This document shows, piece by piece, positions 38,301 to 45,908 of a stretch of 64,000 nt of DNA. Numbering within the stretch: the first letter of the stretch is position 1; the number at the start of each line of letters is the position of its first letter. Both the position numbers and the translations under genes were made by a program. Source of the DNA: Marine Group III euryarchaeote CG-Epi1 (GTDB taxonomy: Archaea > Thermoplasmatota > Poseidoniia > MGIII > CG-Epi1). The notes beneath the pieces were generated by a model. The model saw only the letters and a program-made list of their open reading frames with translations. It made no database searches and was not told where the DNA came from. The DNA lies in NCBI GenBank assembly GCA_001875345.1, contig MIZA01000020.1:1-64000 (forward strand). The letters are read 5' to 3'.

Positions 38301-38383
38301 CGAAGGAAGTGCTTGGCCCTACCTCAATAGTTACTGAAACTCTAGATAGAATGGCTAATTCAGACAGTCTAAGTTTATTCTAG
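35318..38383 (+). CDS. Zinc-ribbon, polytopic membrane protein with McrB-like AAA+ ATPase domain
   Basis: A 1021-residue multidomain protein. An N-terminal zinc ribbon (C4, C7, C18, C21) precedes an acidic linker (25-110). About ten membrane helices follow (125-570), with an outside loop holding a Ca-binding-like D-x-N-x-N-G-x-x-D segment (near 220). The AAA+ module has Walker A GEPGTGKT (690-697), Walker B VIDEFNRAN with D778/E779, sensor GTMNTQDKN from 825, and a paired Arg (MRRF). DEFNR and GTMNTxD are the McrB/dynein-type (AAA_5) signature. Such ATPases remodel proteins or move along nucleic acid, but here no nuclease gene accompanies it. The substrate is unknown. Confidence 0.88.
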   Translation: MKVCPVCEMEEEDSALTCSMCGSDFEPSVKEAPPQDSPADVPNDLSSDIAEMNLDEVENTEPDSEEISELSEEEKLLEETLSATETEASEEKSESSFTKFTEQFSDMGKIFGDLNKRLDGIFLSKGELNYIAPLTIVVISILLLSGVIGLAVSSVPGTDQESSDGYKPTTPYNKEINGITVLIGRGVAEPFSGEPFNCEIWDSQVYEEFQEVNDEGYYIQLTDRNENGTVDDEERYGCPVNMKFISTFSFIILNLLLLTTAFYIYNKVSNTAIIIPVIGFAVVETILFAIYGGLLNKVIFALPLTIGLVCTVGLIVASGVLLIRTSLGRSLNDPPSLTFYIFIIAAALLFSSVFYNYSLGPYAICDGEYTPSELLDLKNNVPEDLRTECQNKGYKNLQAVPFDLGNGSNMILLLSATFLFIGVANSLISNTKINDIDEAKYFSMILSGLGLQFLILVFNVVTSEDGGLGFDENDTALTIMALGVATIGMVSFYRKRRGEAGSMGVAYFVIFASGIFALFGTFIAPVVLGGNDIEWPEDGDEQFNLVLSALVTAVGFWLSYRFGSQKLRELSIASDAAMPNRQDAFAPSVPGEQKAMPEWTVDSAMEFLMNEYGDEFQVELKHTTEHTPDLELVEKTMMDTVDQSVEIRQAIEVDYDVDFHEIAEAYSTTQETVDEVITHLTSGKNIMLFGEPGTGKTALSNILLTKLCGEIEQPNGSMAPNYTIVTANAEWSNFDVIGGISPDDSGGYYFKDGYVAEAAKLCEKSIRERGKPHYLVIDEFNRANIDEAFGKLFTVFEYRDKQPLLTHKETGGAPFMMPPEFRIIGTMNTQDKNTLFNVGFALMRRFAFVEIGLPLPEDEYHRMPVFVYFKLKKLGLVPDRPDGDGLWKFGEKCRHFPQKKFDFYDEDGNMYACHEKLVKFLTPGETPKRGDETPLGVRTFRKIGPALLIDSMVTIFNSIKKYGPELALDRVIRSNIMPSLEGLERNEIRCMFLHAKEVLGPTSIVTETLDRMANSDSLSLF

Positions 38384-38399
38384 AATTAAGATTTATAGA

Positions 38400-38864
38400 T
38401 TAACTAAGTGATTGTGCAAAAGAAACTATCTCATCATAATCGGGTTCTACGCCAGGATTCTCAGCTACCCACCTGTGCCTAACTATGCCTTCTTTATCAA
38501 TAACAACAACTACTCTATTAGCACTTTCGTAACCTTCGATACCGCCAAGACCGACAAATTTAGCATCATATGCCTCAACAACTTCTCTGTCTATATCAGA
38601 CAATAATTCAAATTTAAGGTTATACTTAGATGCAAATTCAGCGTTAGCCCATGGAGAATCAACGCTTATGCCAATTACATCTGAATTAGATTCATTTAAC
38701 TTTGACAAATTGTCTTGAAATGAACACATTTCAGTATCGCAAACCCCTGTAAATGCACCTGGATAAAATGCTAAAATAACAGTTTTTCCTGCATAATCTG
38801 CCAATGATACATCTTCCTTAGACGTATTTTTCAATGTAAAATTAGGTGCAGACTCGCCAATCAT
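38400..38864 (-). CDS. Peroxiredoxin (AhpE/BCP-like)
   Basis: A 154-residue thiol peroxidase that reduces hydrogen peroxide and organic peroxides. The catalytic loop is PGAFTGVC with peroxidatic C42; C47 could be a resolving cysteine five residues later. The typical NFTLKN start and the VVVIDKEGIVRHRW strand complete the fold. No signal peptide is seen. It stands alone, converging with the AAA+ gene 17 nt away. A thioredoxin-fold protein at 19874 is a candidate reductant, but this is not testable here. Confidence 0.93.
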   Translation of the reverse strand: MIGESAPNFTLKNTSKEDVSLADYAGKTVILAFYPGAFTGVCDTEMCSFQDNLSKLNESNSDVIGISVDSPWANAEFASKYNLKFELLSDIDREVVEAYDAKFVGLGGIEGYESANRVVVVIDKEGIVRHRWVAENPGVEPDYDEIVSFAQSLS

Positions 38865-38949
38865 AGGACATCACTTCTTTTGATATTAATGTGTTGTAAC
38901 ATAAATTATTATCAAGATAGTTACTTATAAAATATTCACAAAAAACTTC

Positions 38950-39873
38950 TTACTCACTAATTAAGCTTTCAATATATCTTTTTTTAAACTTAAAACCATT
39001 CACCTTTGCAAGTCTTAATATTGCTTTATCGAATCCACTTCCATATTGAGCACCCTTCTTCTTGCGATTAGAAAATTCCTTTGGTATCCCCAAGTCCAAA
39101 GCAATATTTCGAAGAATCTTTTTATTGCTTAATGAATCAATCTTCTGATAATTTCCCATATTCATAGCCTGAATAATTACGTCATCCGCTAAGTAAGGAG
39201 CTAATAATGATTTTGAAATGTGAGAAGAAATTAACTTATCTCTCTCAAAAACAAGATTGTACATTCTCTTAAGTCCACTTATGCTTTCATCTTTCAGATC
39301 TCCAATTCTTATGCCTCTCCAAGTTCCTCCTCCTTTGACAGCTTTCGAATGTCTTTCGTATCCTGCAAAGAGTTCTTCAGCTCCAATTCCAGACAAGAAC
39401 AGCCCTTCACTACCAAGCCTCATAGAACCTAAGTTGACTGCAGAAACAGTAAGCTTGACGATGTATTCAATGTAATTATCTTCCTCTATAGCAGGTATCG
39501 GCAGAACATCAATCACTTCTTTTAGCAATAACTCTACCTCACCTAAAGAATACTCTTTAACAACTAAATCTAGACTAAAGTAATCTGAAACTTTTCGGGC
39601 GTGAAAAATATCTTTTGAACCACTGATACCAACACAAAAACATCGAAACTCTCTACCCAAGTCTTTGCATATCTTAGCAATAATAGAAGAATCAACCCCT
39701 CCTGATAAAAGAACTCCAAAATTAACACCTTCTGTCTTTTCAGAAATTTCCCTTTTTAATGATAAATATAGGTTCTTTTTTGTTGGAATTATTTTGTGAT
39801 TATTAATCAAATAATCTATGTGTTCATCCCAATCAACTTTAGAGATATCCTGGCTGAAACTAGATAGGGTCAT
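38950..39873 (-). CDS. Asparagine-synthase-domain ATP pyrophosphatase lacking a glutaminase domain
   Basis: A 307-residue protein with the PP-loop LLSGGVDSS (about 57-65) and LFLSGIGAEELFAGYERH, the AsnB synthetase-domain signature. The N-terminal class II glutaminase domain of true AsnB is missing: about 55 residues precede the PP loop, with no Cys2. It could use free ammonia, or activate another substrate, as in tRNA-modifying PP-loop enzymes. It follows elp3 by three bases in a long operon, which makes a tRNA-related role worth considering but unproved. Confidence 0.82.
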   Translation of the reverse strand: MTLSSFSQDISKVDWDEHIDYLINNHKIIPTKKNLYLSLKREISEKTEGVNFGVLLSGGVDSSIIAKICKDLGREFRCFCVGISGSKDIFHARKVSDYFSLDLVVKEYSLGEVELLLKEVIDVLPIPAIEEDNYIEYIVKLTVSAVNLGSMRLGSEGLFLSGIGAEELFAGYERHSKAVKGGGTWRGIRIGDLKDESISGLKRMYNLVFERDKLISSHISKSLLAPYLADDVIIQAMNMGNYQKIDSLSNKKILRNIALDLGIPKEFSNRKKKGAQYGSGFDKAILRLAKVNGFKFKKRYIESLISE

Positions 39874-39876
39874 AAA

Positions 39877-41376
39877 TTAAGGCAAGTCTTTAACCATGTA
39901 ATAATCTTGCAATTCATACCCTAATTTTTCATAATATAGTCTCGTACCTGGCCCATGTGTTACTCGAATTTTTGAATAAGCTGCAGCTTTTTCTTCAGCT
40001 ATCTTCATTAACTTACTACCTAGCCCCATATGTTGGACGCCAGTCCCTGTTTTACCTATATTTGCCGCCTGCCCGGTAACTTTTAACTCACGAACTGTAG
40101 CATTTTCATCTAATCTCAAACGCAGATATCCCAATAGTTTGGTACCTGATTCGAAAGACAAGAAATATTCGTCACCTCCACTAGATCTGTACTTAATCTC
40201 TTTTAATTCAGCAGTTGAAGGATCTATCTGGGCTCTCCATAACTCTCTACAATTAATACAATTACATTTCTTGCCTCTTGCTTTCAACTCTCTTCTTGCA
40301 TATTGCCGTAAATTCGAATTCATAACTCCTGCAATAATCTGAGGCTTAGGAATATCTCTTTGAATTCTTTGTATTCTAACATACGGAGGAACTATCTCTT
40401 TAAGGTCTGCAATTAAGCTGGCAGCTGTTTCAGTATCGTAAGGAACGAAATCACCGGGGTCACGGGCCAAAGCTGAACCCTTGACCAAAAGAGTAGGATA
40501 CAATTTCAGCATATCCGGTTGAAACTCTTCTTCTTCAAATAATCTTTTAAAATCTCTTAAATCTTTTTCAGGATTCATACCTGGTAATCCTGGCATTAAA
40601 TGATAGACAACTTTCAAACCGGCTTCTTTTAGCAATTTAGTAGCCTTAACTACATCTTCAACAAGCTGTTTTCGATTTAATTTACCGTGTACTTCATCAT
40701 CCAGACACTGGACACCAATCTCAACTCGTGTGGCTCCTTGCTTTCGCATTTGAAAAACTGACCATGGTGTACATTCTGTTGGCCTAGTTTCAATTGTCAA
40801 GGCTACACATTTATGTTTAGCATCGCCATTCACTTGAAGTGCCTCTTCAAGAGGCAATTCTTTACCATTAAGTGTCGAAAAAGCTCCCTTTAAAAATTCG
40901 TCTTGATAGTCAGGGGCTCTTGATGTAAATGTACCTCCCATTACTATTATTTCTATTTTATCTGTAGGGTGCCCGTTTCTAGTGTATTGCTCTAATCTTG
41001 ATTCAACCTGTGACTTTGAATTATAGTTGTGCCTTTTACCTCTCCTCGCTGCAGGTTCGTGTCCTGTATATGATTGAGGACTGTCATTCTTTGGCCCTCC
41101 GGGACAAAAAGTACACGTACCATGTGGGCAAGGGGCTGGCGAAGTCATAATTGCGACGGGAGTAACTCCTGCACTTGTGCGCATTGGTTTTACTCTTAAC
41201 AGTTTAGCTAACTCAGGCTCTTCTTTAGCATCTATTTCAGCTAGAAGTTGATTATTTGGAGGTATTGCATCGAATTTTTCTTCTCTTGCAACTTCCAACT
41301 TAATTAGTTGTATATCTTGTCTAGTCTTTGGCTTCTTTTCAAGAAGTCTTTTAACAACCAAACTTGCGGCTGACAC
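39877..41376 (-). CDS. elp3: Elp3: tRNA uridine-34 acetyltransferase / radical SAM enzyme
   Basis: Archaeal Elp3 makes carboxymethyl-uridine at the wobble position. The 499-residue protein has the radical SAM cluster C83-x4-C88-x2-C91 (CPHGTCTFC), GGTFTSRAP, the ETRPTECTPW segment, and a C-terminal GNAT domain with QHMGLGSKLM and a terminal YYEKLGYELQDYYMVK. It is full-length with both domains. It overlaps the M24 peptidase stop by one base and precedes the PP-loop protein by three. No other Elongator subunit is expected in archaea. Confidence 0.97.
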   Translation of the reverse strand: MSAASLVVKRLLEKKPKTRQDIQLIKLEVAREEKFDAIPPNNQLLAEIDAKEEPELAKLLRVKPMRTSAGVTPVAIMTSPAPCPHGTCTFCPGGPKNDSPQSYTGHEPAARRGKRHNYNSKSQVESRLEQYTRNGHPTDKIEIIVMGGTFTSRAPDYQDEFLKGAFSTLNGKELPLEEALQVNGDAKHKCVALTIETRPTECTPWSVFQMRKQGATRVEIGVQCLDDEVHGKLNRKQLVEDVVKATKLLKEAGLKVVYHLMPGLPGMNPEKDLRDFKRLFEEEEFQPDMLKLYPTLLVKGSALARDPGDFVPYDTETAASLIADLKEIVPPYVRIQRIQRDIPKPQIIAGVMNSNLRQYARRELKARGKKCNCINCRELWRAQIDPSTAELKEIKYRSSGGDEYFLSFESGTKLLGYLRLRLDENATVRELKVTGQAANIGKTGTGVQHMGLGSKLMKIAEEKAAAYSKIRVTHGPGTRLYYEKLGYELQDYYMVKDLP

Positions 41377-42473
41377 TAATATATCTCCTTTTTAGCCTTA
41401 GTTAACACTATAGGATCGGAACCGTGTGGCAAAACATCGTCTTCTATACGAATACCGCCTTTTCCTGGAATGTAAATTCCGGGCTCAATAGTAACTGCCA
41501 TTGAATTTTCAATTTTAACTCTTGATTTGTAAGTTATCGAAGGATATTCGTGAATCTCTAATCCGAAGCCATGTCCCGTACCATGTACAAAATTAGCTCC
41601 ATATCCTTTCTTTCTAATGAAATCACGTCCTGCTTTATCAACTTTATGACCTGTGCTACCTTCAATCAAAGCTTCAGTAGATCTCGTATTAGCTTCCATA
41701 ACAATATTATATATTTTTTTCCACTCTTCCGATGGAGAACCTCCAACAAAGTAAGTCCTAGTTATATCTGAACAGTATCCGTCCCAGAAAACACCAAAAT
41801 CACAGATAACGGGATCTCCCAATTCTAATTTTCGATCTGTATTTGAATGATGAGAATGTGCTGAGTTAGGGCCCGAAGCTACGATGGTACCAAATGAATT
41901 CTCTTGTATTCCCTTTCTTGCCATAAAATAATCTATTTCAGATCTAACTTCTTTCTCTGTGAGACCCTCACCTGACTCGACCAAATTATGTGCAAATGAT
42001 TGCCCGGAATCTGAATGCTTAATAGCTTTCTTAATTCTATCAAGCTCTTCATTAGATTTGATTGATCTCAATTCATTTATCTTTGAACTAACTGAAATAC
42101 CAATAGATCTACCTAGTCTTATCTTGGTATCTGCAAATATTTTTTTAGCCTTGATATCAGAAAGTGTTGATTTAAGAACATCTAAAGAACTTTTACCGTC
42201 GGATTCAATATCTGGGTAAGTCGTCCAACACCTTACGTCTTTCACAGAAGACTCATGCCGACATCTATGTTCTTCAAGAGATGAAGTTATAGCTATGGGC
42301 TCTCCTCTCTTCGGAATAACAACATAATTCATTGTTGAACTAGGTGGACTGCCTGGAGGGGAATCAGAATTAGCGAGATATCTTGTATTTCCTGGCAGTG
42401 CAGATACAAATGCATCCATTTCGCCAAGATTACTTTGAATATTATCCCATCGGTTTTTGTAATTAATTTTCAT
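41376..42473 (-). CDS. M24-family Xaa-Pro aminopeptidase/dipeptidase
   Basis: A dinuclear metallopeptidase cleaving X-Pro bonds. The 365-residue protein has a creatinase-like N-terminal domain and the pita-bread catalytic domain. All five metal ligands are present: D225 (CDFG), D236 (SDITRT), H301 (HGTGHGFG), E330 (TIEPGIY) and E344 (IRIEDDV). The HSHHSN segment is the usual substrate-site histidine motif. It overlaps elp3 by one base, and its start lies within the 3' end of the small 55-residue membrane protein gene. Confidence 0.95.
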   Translation of the reverse strand: MKINYKNRWDNIQSNLGEMDAFVSALPGNTRYLANSDSPPGSPPSSTMNYVVIPKRGEPIAITSSLEEHRCRHESSVKDVRCWTTYPDIESDGKSSLDVLKSTLSDIKAKKIFADTKIRLGRSIGISVSSKINELRSIKSNEELDRIKKAIKHSDSGQSFAHNLVESGEGLTEKEVRSEIDYFMARKGIQENSFGTIVASGPNSAHSHHSNTDRKLELGDPVICDFGVFWDGYCSDITRTYFVGGSPSEEWKKIYNIVMEANTRSTEALIEGSTGHKVDKAGRDFIRKKGYGANFVHGTGHGFGLEIHEYPSITYKSRVKIENSMAVTIEPGIYIPGKGGIRIEDDVLPHGSDPIVLTKAKKEIY

Positions 42474-42630
42474 GCTTCACCATCAATGATAACGCTAATT
42501 TATAGCCTGGCAACATGTTGCCAAGAATCAATAAGGAAGCTATGATATAATAATTATTTAAGTAAAATATGATTGAGCAAATAATCAGTACTGTGTACAA
42601 AATTCCAATATAAAATTTAGTGAATTCCAT
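42463..42630 (-). CDS. Small membrane protein, 55 residues
   Basis: A short, easily missed gene. The ATG at 42630 directly follows the TAA of the upstream polyprenol-kinase-like gene (TAA then ATG with no gap), and its 3' end overlaps the M24 peptidase start by 11 bases. The product has two hydrophobic stretches (about 6-22 and 25-39) separated by NNYY, and a basic tail ending HEN. It fills the only sizeable gap in a tight operon, which supports it as real. No family is recognised. It may assist the membrane kinase it is coupled to. Confidence 0.6.
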   Translation of the reverse strand: MEFTKFYIGILYTVLIICSIIFYLNNYYIIASLLILGNMLPGYKLALSLMVKHEN

Positions 42631-43218
42631 TTAATCACTCCCTAAAGAAACTTGTAAATCTGGACCTAATCCAGAAACATAAAAAATTGTCATAATTAGT
42701 ATAGGGAAAATTTGCATTAACAAATCATCGTCTAACCATTTGAACTTAGGTCTTTCGACTAAAACTGCCACTAGCCCCCCTATTAGCGAATAAAATAAAG
42801 AACCAATAATTAGCTGATAAATCAACACACTAGCAATAAATCCTGCGAAAAAACCCTGCAAGTCTCCATACTTTTTGTTACATTCTCCAATTAGAGGGTC
42901 AACAAGTGAGGCCATTATGATAGTTGAAACTGCAAATATTTCGGGGAAAACGCCGATTTCATAAAAAAATAAGATCGCACAAGTTCCGGTTGCAAACCAA
43001 ACGAAACCGGCAATTCTACTACTTTCATAGTCTCTCATTCCATCTAATGCGAAGACTCCAGACAGTCTAAAATATTCAATTAATACGATACTAAGCCAAA
43101 AAACAACAACAAGGTACAATCTATCAACACCAAGTATATATTCTGGAAAAAGAAAATATATTACAAAACAAGAAGCTACAGTGTGATTGAAACGTCTGTA
43201 TATAGCTTGATCAATCAT
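42631..43218 (-). CDS. Dolichol/phytol kinase-like membrane protein (SEC59/VTE5 type)
   Basis: A 195-residue polytopic membrane protein. It has the order of motifs seen in CTP-dependent polyprenol and diacylglycerol kinases: YRRFNHT at the N-terminus, an EYFR segment, MASLVDPLIGE followed by KKYGD, a glycine-rich FFAGFIAS helix, and the late VERPK-x-WLDDDLLMQIFP acidic motif. About six helices are seen. It probably phosphorylates an isoprenoid alcohol. It is four bases after tfb and directly before a 55-residue membrane gene. With the VTE6-like protein at 17649 it could form a two-step prenol salvage route. Confidence 0.72.
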   Translation of the reverse strand: MIDQAIYRRFNHTVASCFVIYFLFPEYILGVDRLYLVVVFWLSIVLIEYFRLSGVFALDGMRDYESSRIAGFVWFATGTCAILFFYEIGVFPEIFAVSTIIMASLVDPLIGECNKKYGDLQGFFAGFIASVLIYQLIIGSLFYSLIGGLVAVLVERPKFKWLDDDLLMQIFPILIMTIFYVSGLGPDLQVSLGSD

Positions 43219-43222
43219 TAAA

Positions 43223-44158
43223 TTAGATATGTATATCTATATTCAAAAATTGTGCCATTTCCTTATATCTACTTCTAATTGTAACTTCAGTTAAATCTGC
43301 CGCTCTTGCAACATCTTTTTGCTTTCTTCTCTCATTATTTACAATAGAAGCTATGTAAACTGCTGCAGCTGCAAGGGAAATTGGAACTGAATTAGTAAGT
43401 GGAACATCTTGTGCAGCTCTTAACAAATCTCTAGCAGCCCCTTCAACCTTAGGAGACAATTCTAATTTAGAACAAATACGTGGTAAGTAATCTTCTGGTA
43501 AAGGCGGCATCGAATGCATCTTCAAAGCTTTAACCATTACCTGATATGTTCTGGAAATTTCTTTTCTTGAATAACGGCTGTGCCTACTAATTTCGGTAAG
43601 AGTTCTAGGAACTCCTTCTTGCCTACATGCTGCATATAGAGCCGCACAGGCGACCATTTCAATTGCCCTACCACTCAAAGATTGTTCTTGTATGGCCCTT
43701 CTGTAAATGAAAGCAGCTGTTTCTTGTATTCTTCTTGGTAGCTTCAAATTCGTGGCTACGGCCTGCATTTCACGCATAGCTACAGCCATGTTTCTCTCTG
43801 CAGACTTGGACGCACGAGCTCTTCTTTGCCATTTTCTCATTCTGAAAAGCATTGACTGATTCTTGTTTGAAATTGATCTTCCATAATAATCTCTGTTAGT
43901 TGGGGAAATCTCAGTTGACAATCCTTTATCAGGAAGTGTAGTCGACATTGGAGGTCCAGCCCTTGCAAGTGCATTTTCTTGTTGCATATCAAATGCTCTC
44001 CATTCAGGACCTGTATCAACAATATTATCCTCTAAAACCAAACCACAATCTGCACAGACAATTTCTGCATGATCATAATCACGTTTCAAATGTGTTCCCT
44101 TACAATCTGGACAAGCTGTTATTTCATCAACACTACCGTCTTCGTTTTTGTCTGCCAT
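43223..44158 (-). CDS. tfb: Transcription initiation factor TFB
   Basis: Archaeal TFIIB homologue that recruits RNA polymerase to TBP-bound promoters. The 311-residue protein has a zinc ribbon (C16, C19, C35, C38), the B-reader/linker region with GPEWRAFD, and two cyclin-like repeats (about 125-210 and 220-310) ending in the recognition helix TEVTIRSRYKEMAQFL. This is a complete factor. It starts about 40 nt downstream of a canonical TATA box at 44198-44209. It leads a long operon running to the PP-loop protein. Confidence 0.96.
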   Translation of the reverse strand: MADKNEDGSVDEITACPDCKGTHLKRDYDHAEIVCADCGLVLEDNIVDTGPEWRAFDMQQENALARAGPPMSTTLPDKGLSTEISPTNRDYYGRSISNKNQSMLFRMRKWQRRARASKSAERNMAVAMREMQAVATNLKLPRRIQETAAFIYRRAIQEQSLSGRAIEMVACAALYAACRQEGVPRTLTEISRHSRYSRKEISRTYQVMVKALKMHSMPPLPEDYLPRICSKLELSPKVEGAARDLLRAAQDVPLTNSVPISLAAAAVYIASIVNNERRKQKDVARAADLTEVTIRSRYKEMAQFLNIDIHI

Positions 44159-44197
44159 GGTTAATTCCCTCAGTGGGAGTCTCGTTGATTTAGGGGT

Positions 44198-44209
44198 GTA
44201 TAAAAAGAC
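44198..44209 (-). promoter_or_regulatory. TATA element of the tfb operon
   Basis: The minus strand reads TCTTTTTATACA, close to the archaeal TTTWTATA consensus. Transcription would begin around 44172-44175, leaving a leader of about 15 nt with a GAGGGA ribosome-binding site. The product of this operon, TFB, would itself act here. Confidence 0.65.
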
Positions 44210-44229
44210 TTGCTTACTCTTGCGTGTAG

Positions 44230-44661
44230 CTAAATTTGCTTCTCCATCACTATTCCGTCACAGCCATCTTGATAATAACATGGTAATACATCTACGCTAG
44301 AAAAATTTAATTTACGGTAAAAATATATTGCTGACGAATCTTTTCTTACTTCTAGTGTTACCTTCTTTACACCATAACTAAGACTTCTTTCAATCATCAT
44401 ATTTAAAAGGTTACGACCGTAACCCTTCCTCCTAAAATCTTTTGCTAGAGCTATAATTAGAATCCTTAGCTTAGAATTAGGCTGGATAGCACCACAAGCC
44501 ACGCCAACAATATTATCATCAGATCTCACAACCAAAAAACCCTCTGGCCATCGTTTCATGATTGTGAGAAATACTCCCTTTTCATAATTTTCAGTAATAT
44601 TATCATCTAAAAATAACATTAAATTGTCCAAATCCTCCTCTAAAAATCTATTTACTATCAT
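44230..44661 (-). CDS. GNAT-family N-acetyltransferase (RimI/Nat-like)
   Basis: A 143-residue acetyltransferase. The acetyl-CoA site is visible as RRKGYGRNLL (Q/R-x-x-G-x-G/A) at about 77-86. The RimI-type strand VTLEVRKDSSAIYFYRKLNF and a CYYQDGCDGIVMEK C-terminus follow. Archaeal proteins of this kind acetylate protein N-termini, and that is the best guess. It is coupled by an ATGA overlap to the upstream transglutaminase-like gene. Confidence 0.88.
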   Translation of the reverse strand: MIVNRFLEEDLDNLMLFLDDNITENYEKGVFLTIMKRWPEGFLVVRSDDNIVGVACGAIQPNSKLRILIIALAKDFRRKGYGRNLLNMMIERSLSYGVKKVTLEVRKDSSAIYFYRKLNFSSVDVLPCYYQDGCDGIVMEKQI

Positions 44662-45878
44662 AAATCCAAATCTAGTTCTGTTAGCTTAATCTCTCCTTTG
44701 ACTTGACACTCAGAAACATATGAATTCTCCAAATAGGTTGCCTGTGAATTGATTCCTTTACTGCTAAAAAGATAATAGTATGAATCTAAGTCATCTCCAT
44801 TACCGTTATCCACCCAATCAGATATTCGATATGGAGGTAGCCACATGAAATACGAATTAGCAAGATCAATGTTTACAACAGTAAAGGTCCCATCATTGAG
44901 AGGTACAACTGCATTAACCCAAGCGTGCCCACCCCAATCTCGTAAATCACAACCAGAACTTGCATCAATAAATGCTGGAATTATCCCTAGTTCAAGCCAA
45001 GCGGGGATGCCTGCAGCTCTAGCTATAGAGCTGAAGAGAATCGAAAAATCATCGCAATCTCCTACTTTTCCTACAATTGTATCTGGACAACTTTTAGGAA
45101 CGGATGATTTTTGGTACTTGTAATTATTTTCAATATAATCAAAAATATTTTTTAATATCATTATCACATTTCCATCGGTTCCGTTAGATAATTGCAATGC
45201 CAATTGTTGAACCTGCTCGTTACTAGGTTCAATCAACCACTCATCTTCTAAATAGTTGTCAAACTGAGCAGGAATATCGCTCACTTTACCCGAATTAGAA
45301 ATCTTAATATCTGGACGTATAAGATTTATTGTTGCTGTATATTCCAAGCTAATGTAATCTCGTTCTGAACCTGTTAAATTATTCCTCCATTCCATTCTTC
45401 CTTCTGGAGTAAGATTATACATTGGACTAACTTGTAAATTTTCTATAATCTGCCAATCTGTTATATCTGACTGAGGACCTGAAGGACGACTTTCTGGAAC
45501 GCTGAGCGTTAGTGTATACTCAGCTTCATCACCTTCATCTAAGAAAACTTCAAAATTTCTGATATAAGTCAATGTTATCTGCTCAGGTATTGTGTAATAT
45601 GGAGTATTTATTTCATCCCAATAATCCATTCCATCGCTTATCAAAACTTGTGTTTGAGGCGAAGCAAAAAGGCCGACAACAAGTAAAAGAGCTATTAGCT
45701 TCTTTGGAATATAACTCGAAATACCTCGATGTGGTAATGGTGATTTAGACTCCAACTTCGTCGTTTCAACTTTAGGAGGAGTAAACATAGCCTCTCTTCC
45801 TGGGACCATCATTCTACAATTAGAACACTTCGCGTCTTGTTCTTTGATTACAAAACCACAAAAATCACAAAGCTTCAT
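44658..45878 (-). CDS. Zinc-ribbon, membrane-anchored transglutaminase-like protease
   Basis: A 406-residue protein with three parts. A cytoplasmic zinc ribbon has C4, C7, C18 and C21, the same spacing as in the AAA+ protein at 35318. One membrane helix lies near 59-76. The outside part ends in a transglutaminase-like domain with a complete triad: C275 (GDCDD), H318 (GGHAWV) and D338 (NIDLAN). Archaeal members are usually cysteine proteases or protein cross-linkers. The stretch between TM and triad looks like a beta-rich domain. It is 30 nt downstream of Sec61-beta. Confidence 0.85.
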   Translation of the reverse strand: MKLCDFCGFVIKEQDAKCSNCRMMVPGREAMFTPPKVETTKLESKSPLPHRGISSYIPKKLIALLLVVGLFASPQTQVLISDGMDYWDEINTPYYTIPEQITLTYIRNFEVFLDEGDEAEYTLTLSVPESRPSGPQSDITDWQIIENLQVSPMYNLTPEGRMEWRNNLTGSERDYISLEYTATINLIRPDIKISNSGKVSDIPAQFDNYLEDEWLIEPSNEQVQQLALQLSNGTDGNVIMILKNIFDYIENNYKYQKSSVPKSCPDTIVGKVGDCDDFSILFSSIARAAGIPAWLELGIIPAFIDASSGCDLRDWGGHAWVNAVVPLNDGTFTVVNIDLANSYFMWLPPYRISDWVDNGNGDDLDSYYYLFSSKGINSQATYLENSYVSECQVKGEIKLTELDLDL

Positions 45879-45908
45879 AATTCCTGATTTAGAAAAACGT
45901 TAATAAAA

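Noticed and set aside
37370-38380. AAA+ domain as part of an McrBC restriction system.
   Set aside because: No McrC-like nuclease or DNA-recognition domain is adjacent; the ATPase is attached to membrane helices instead.
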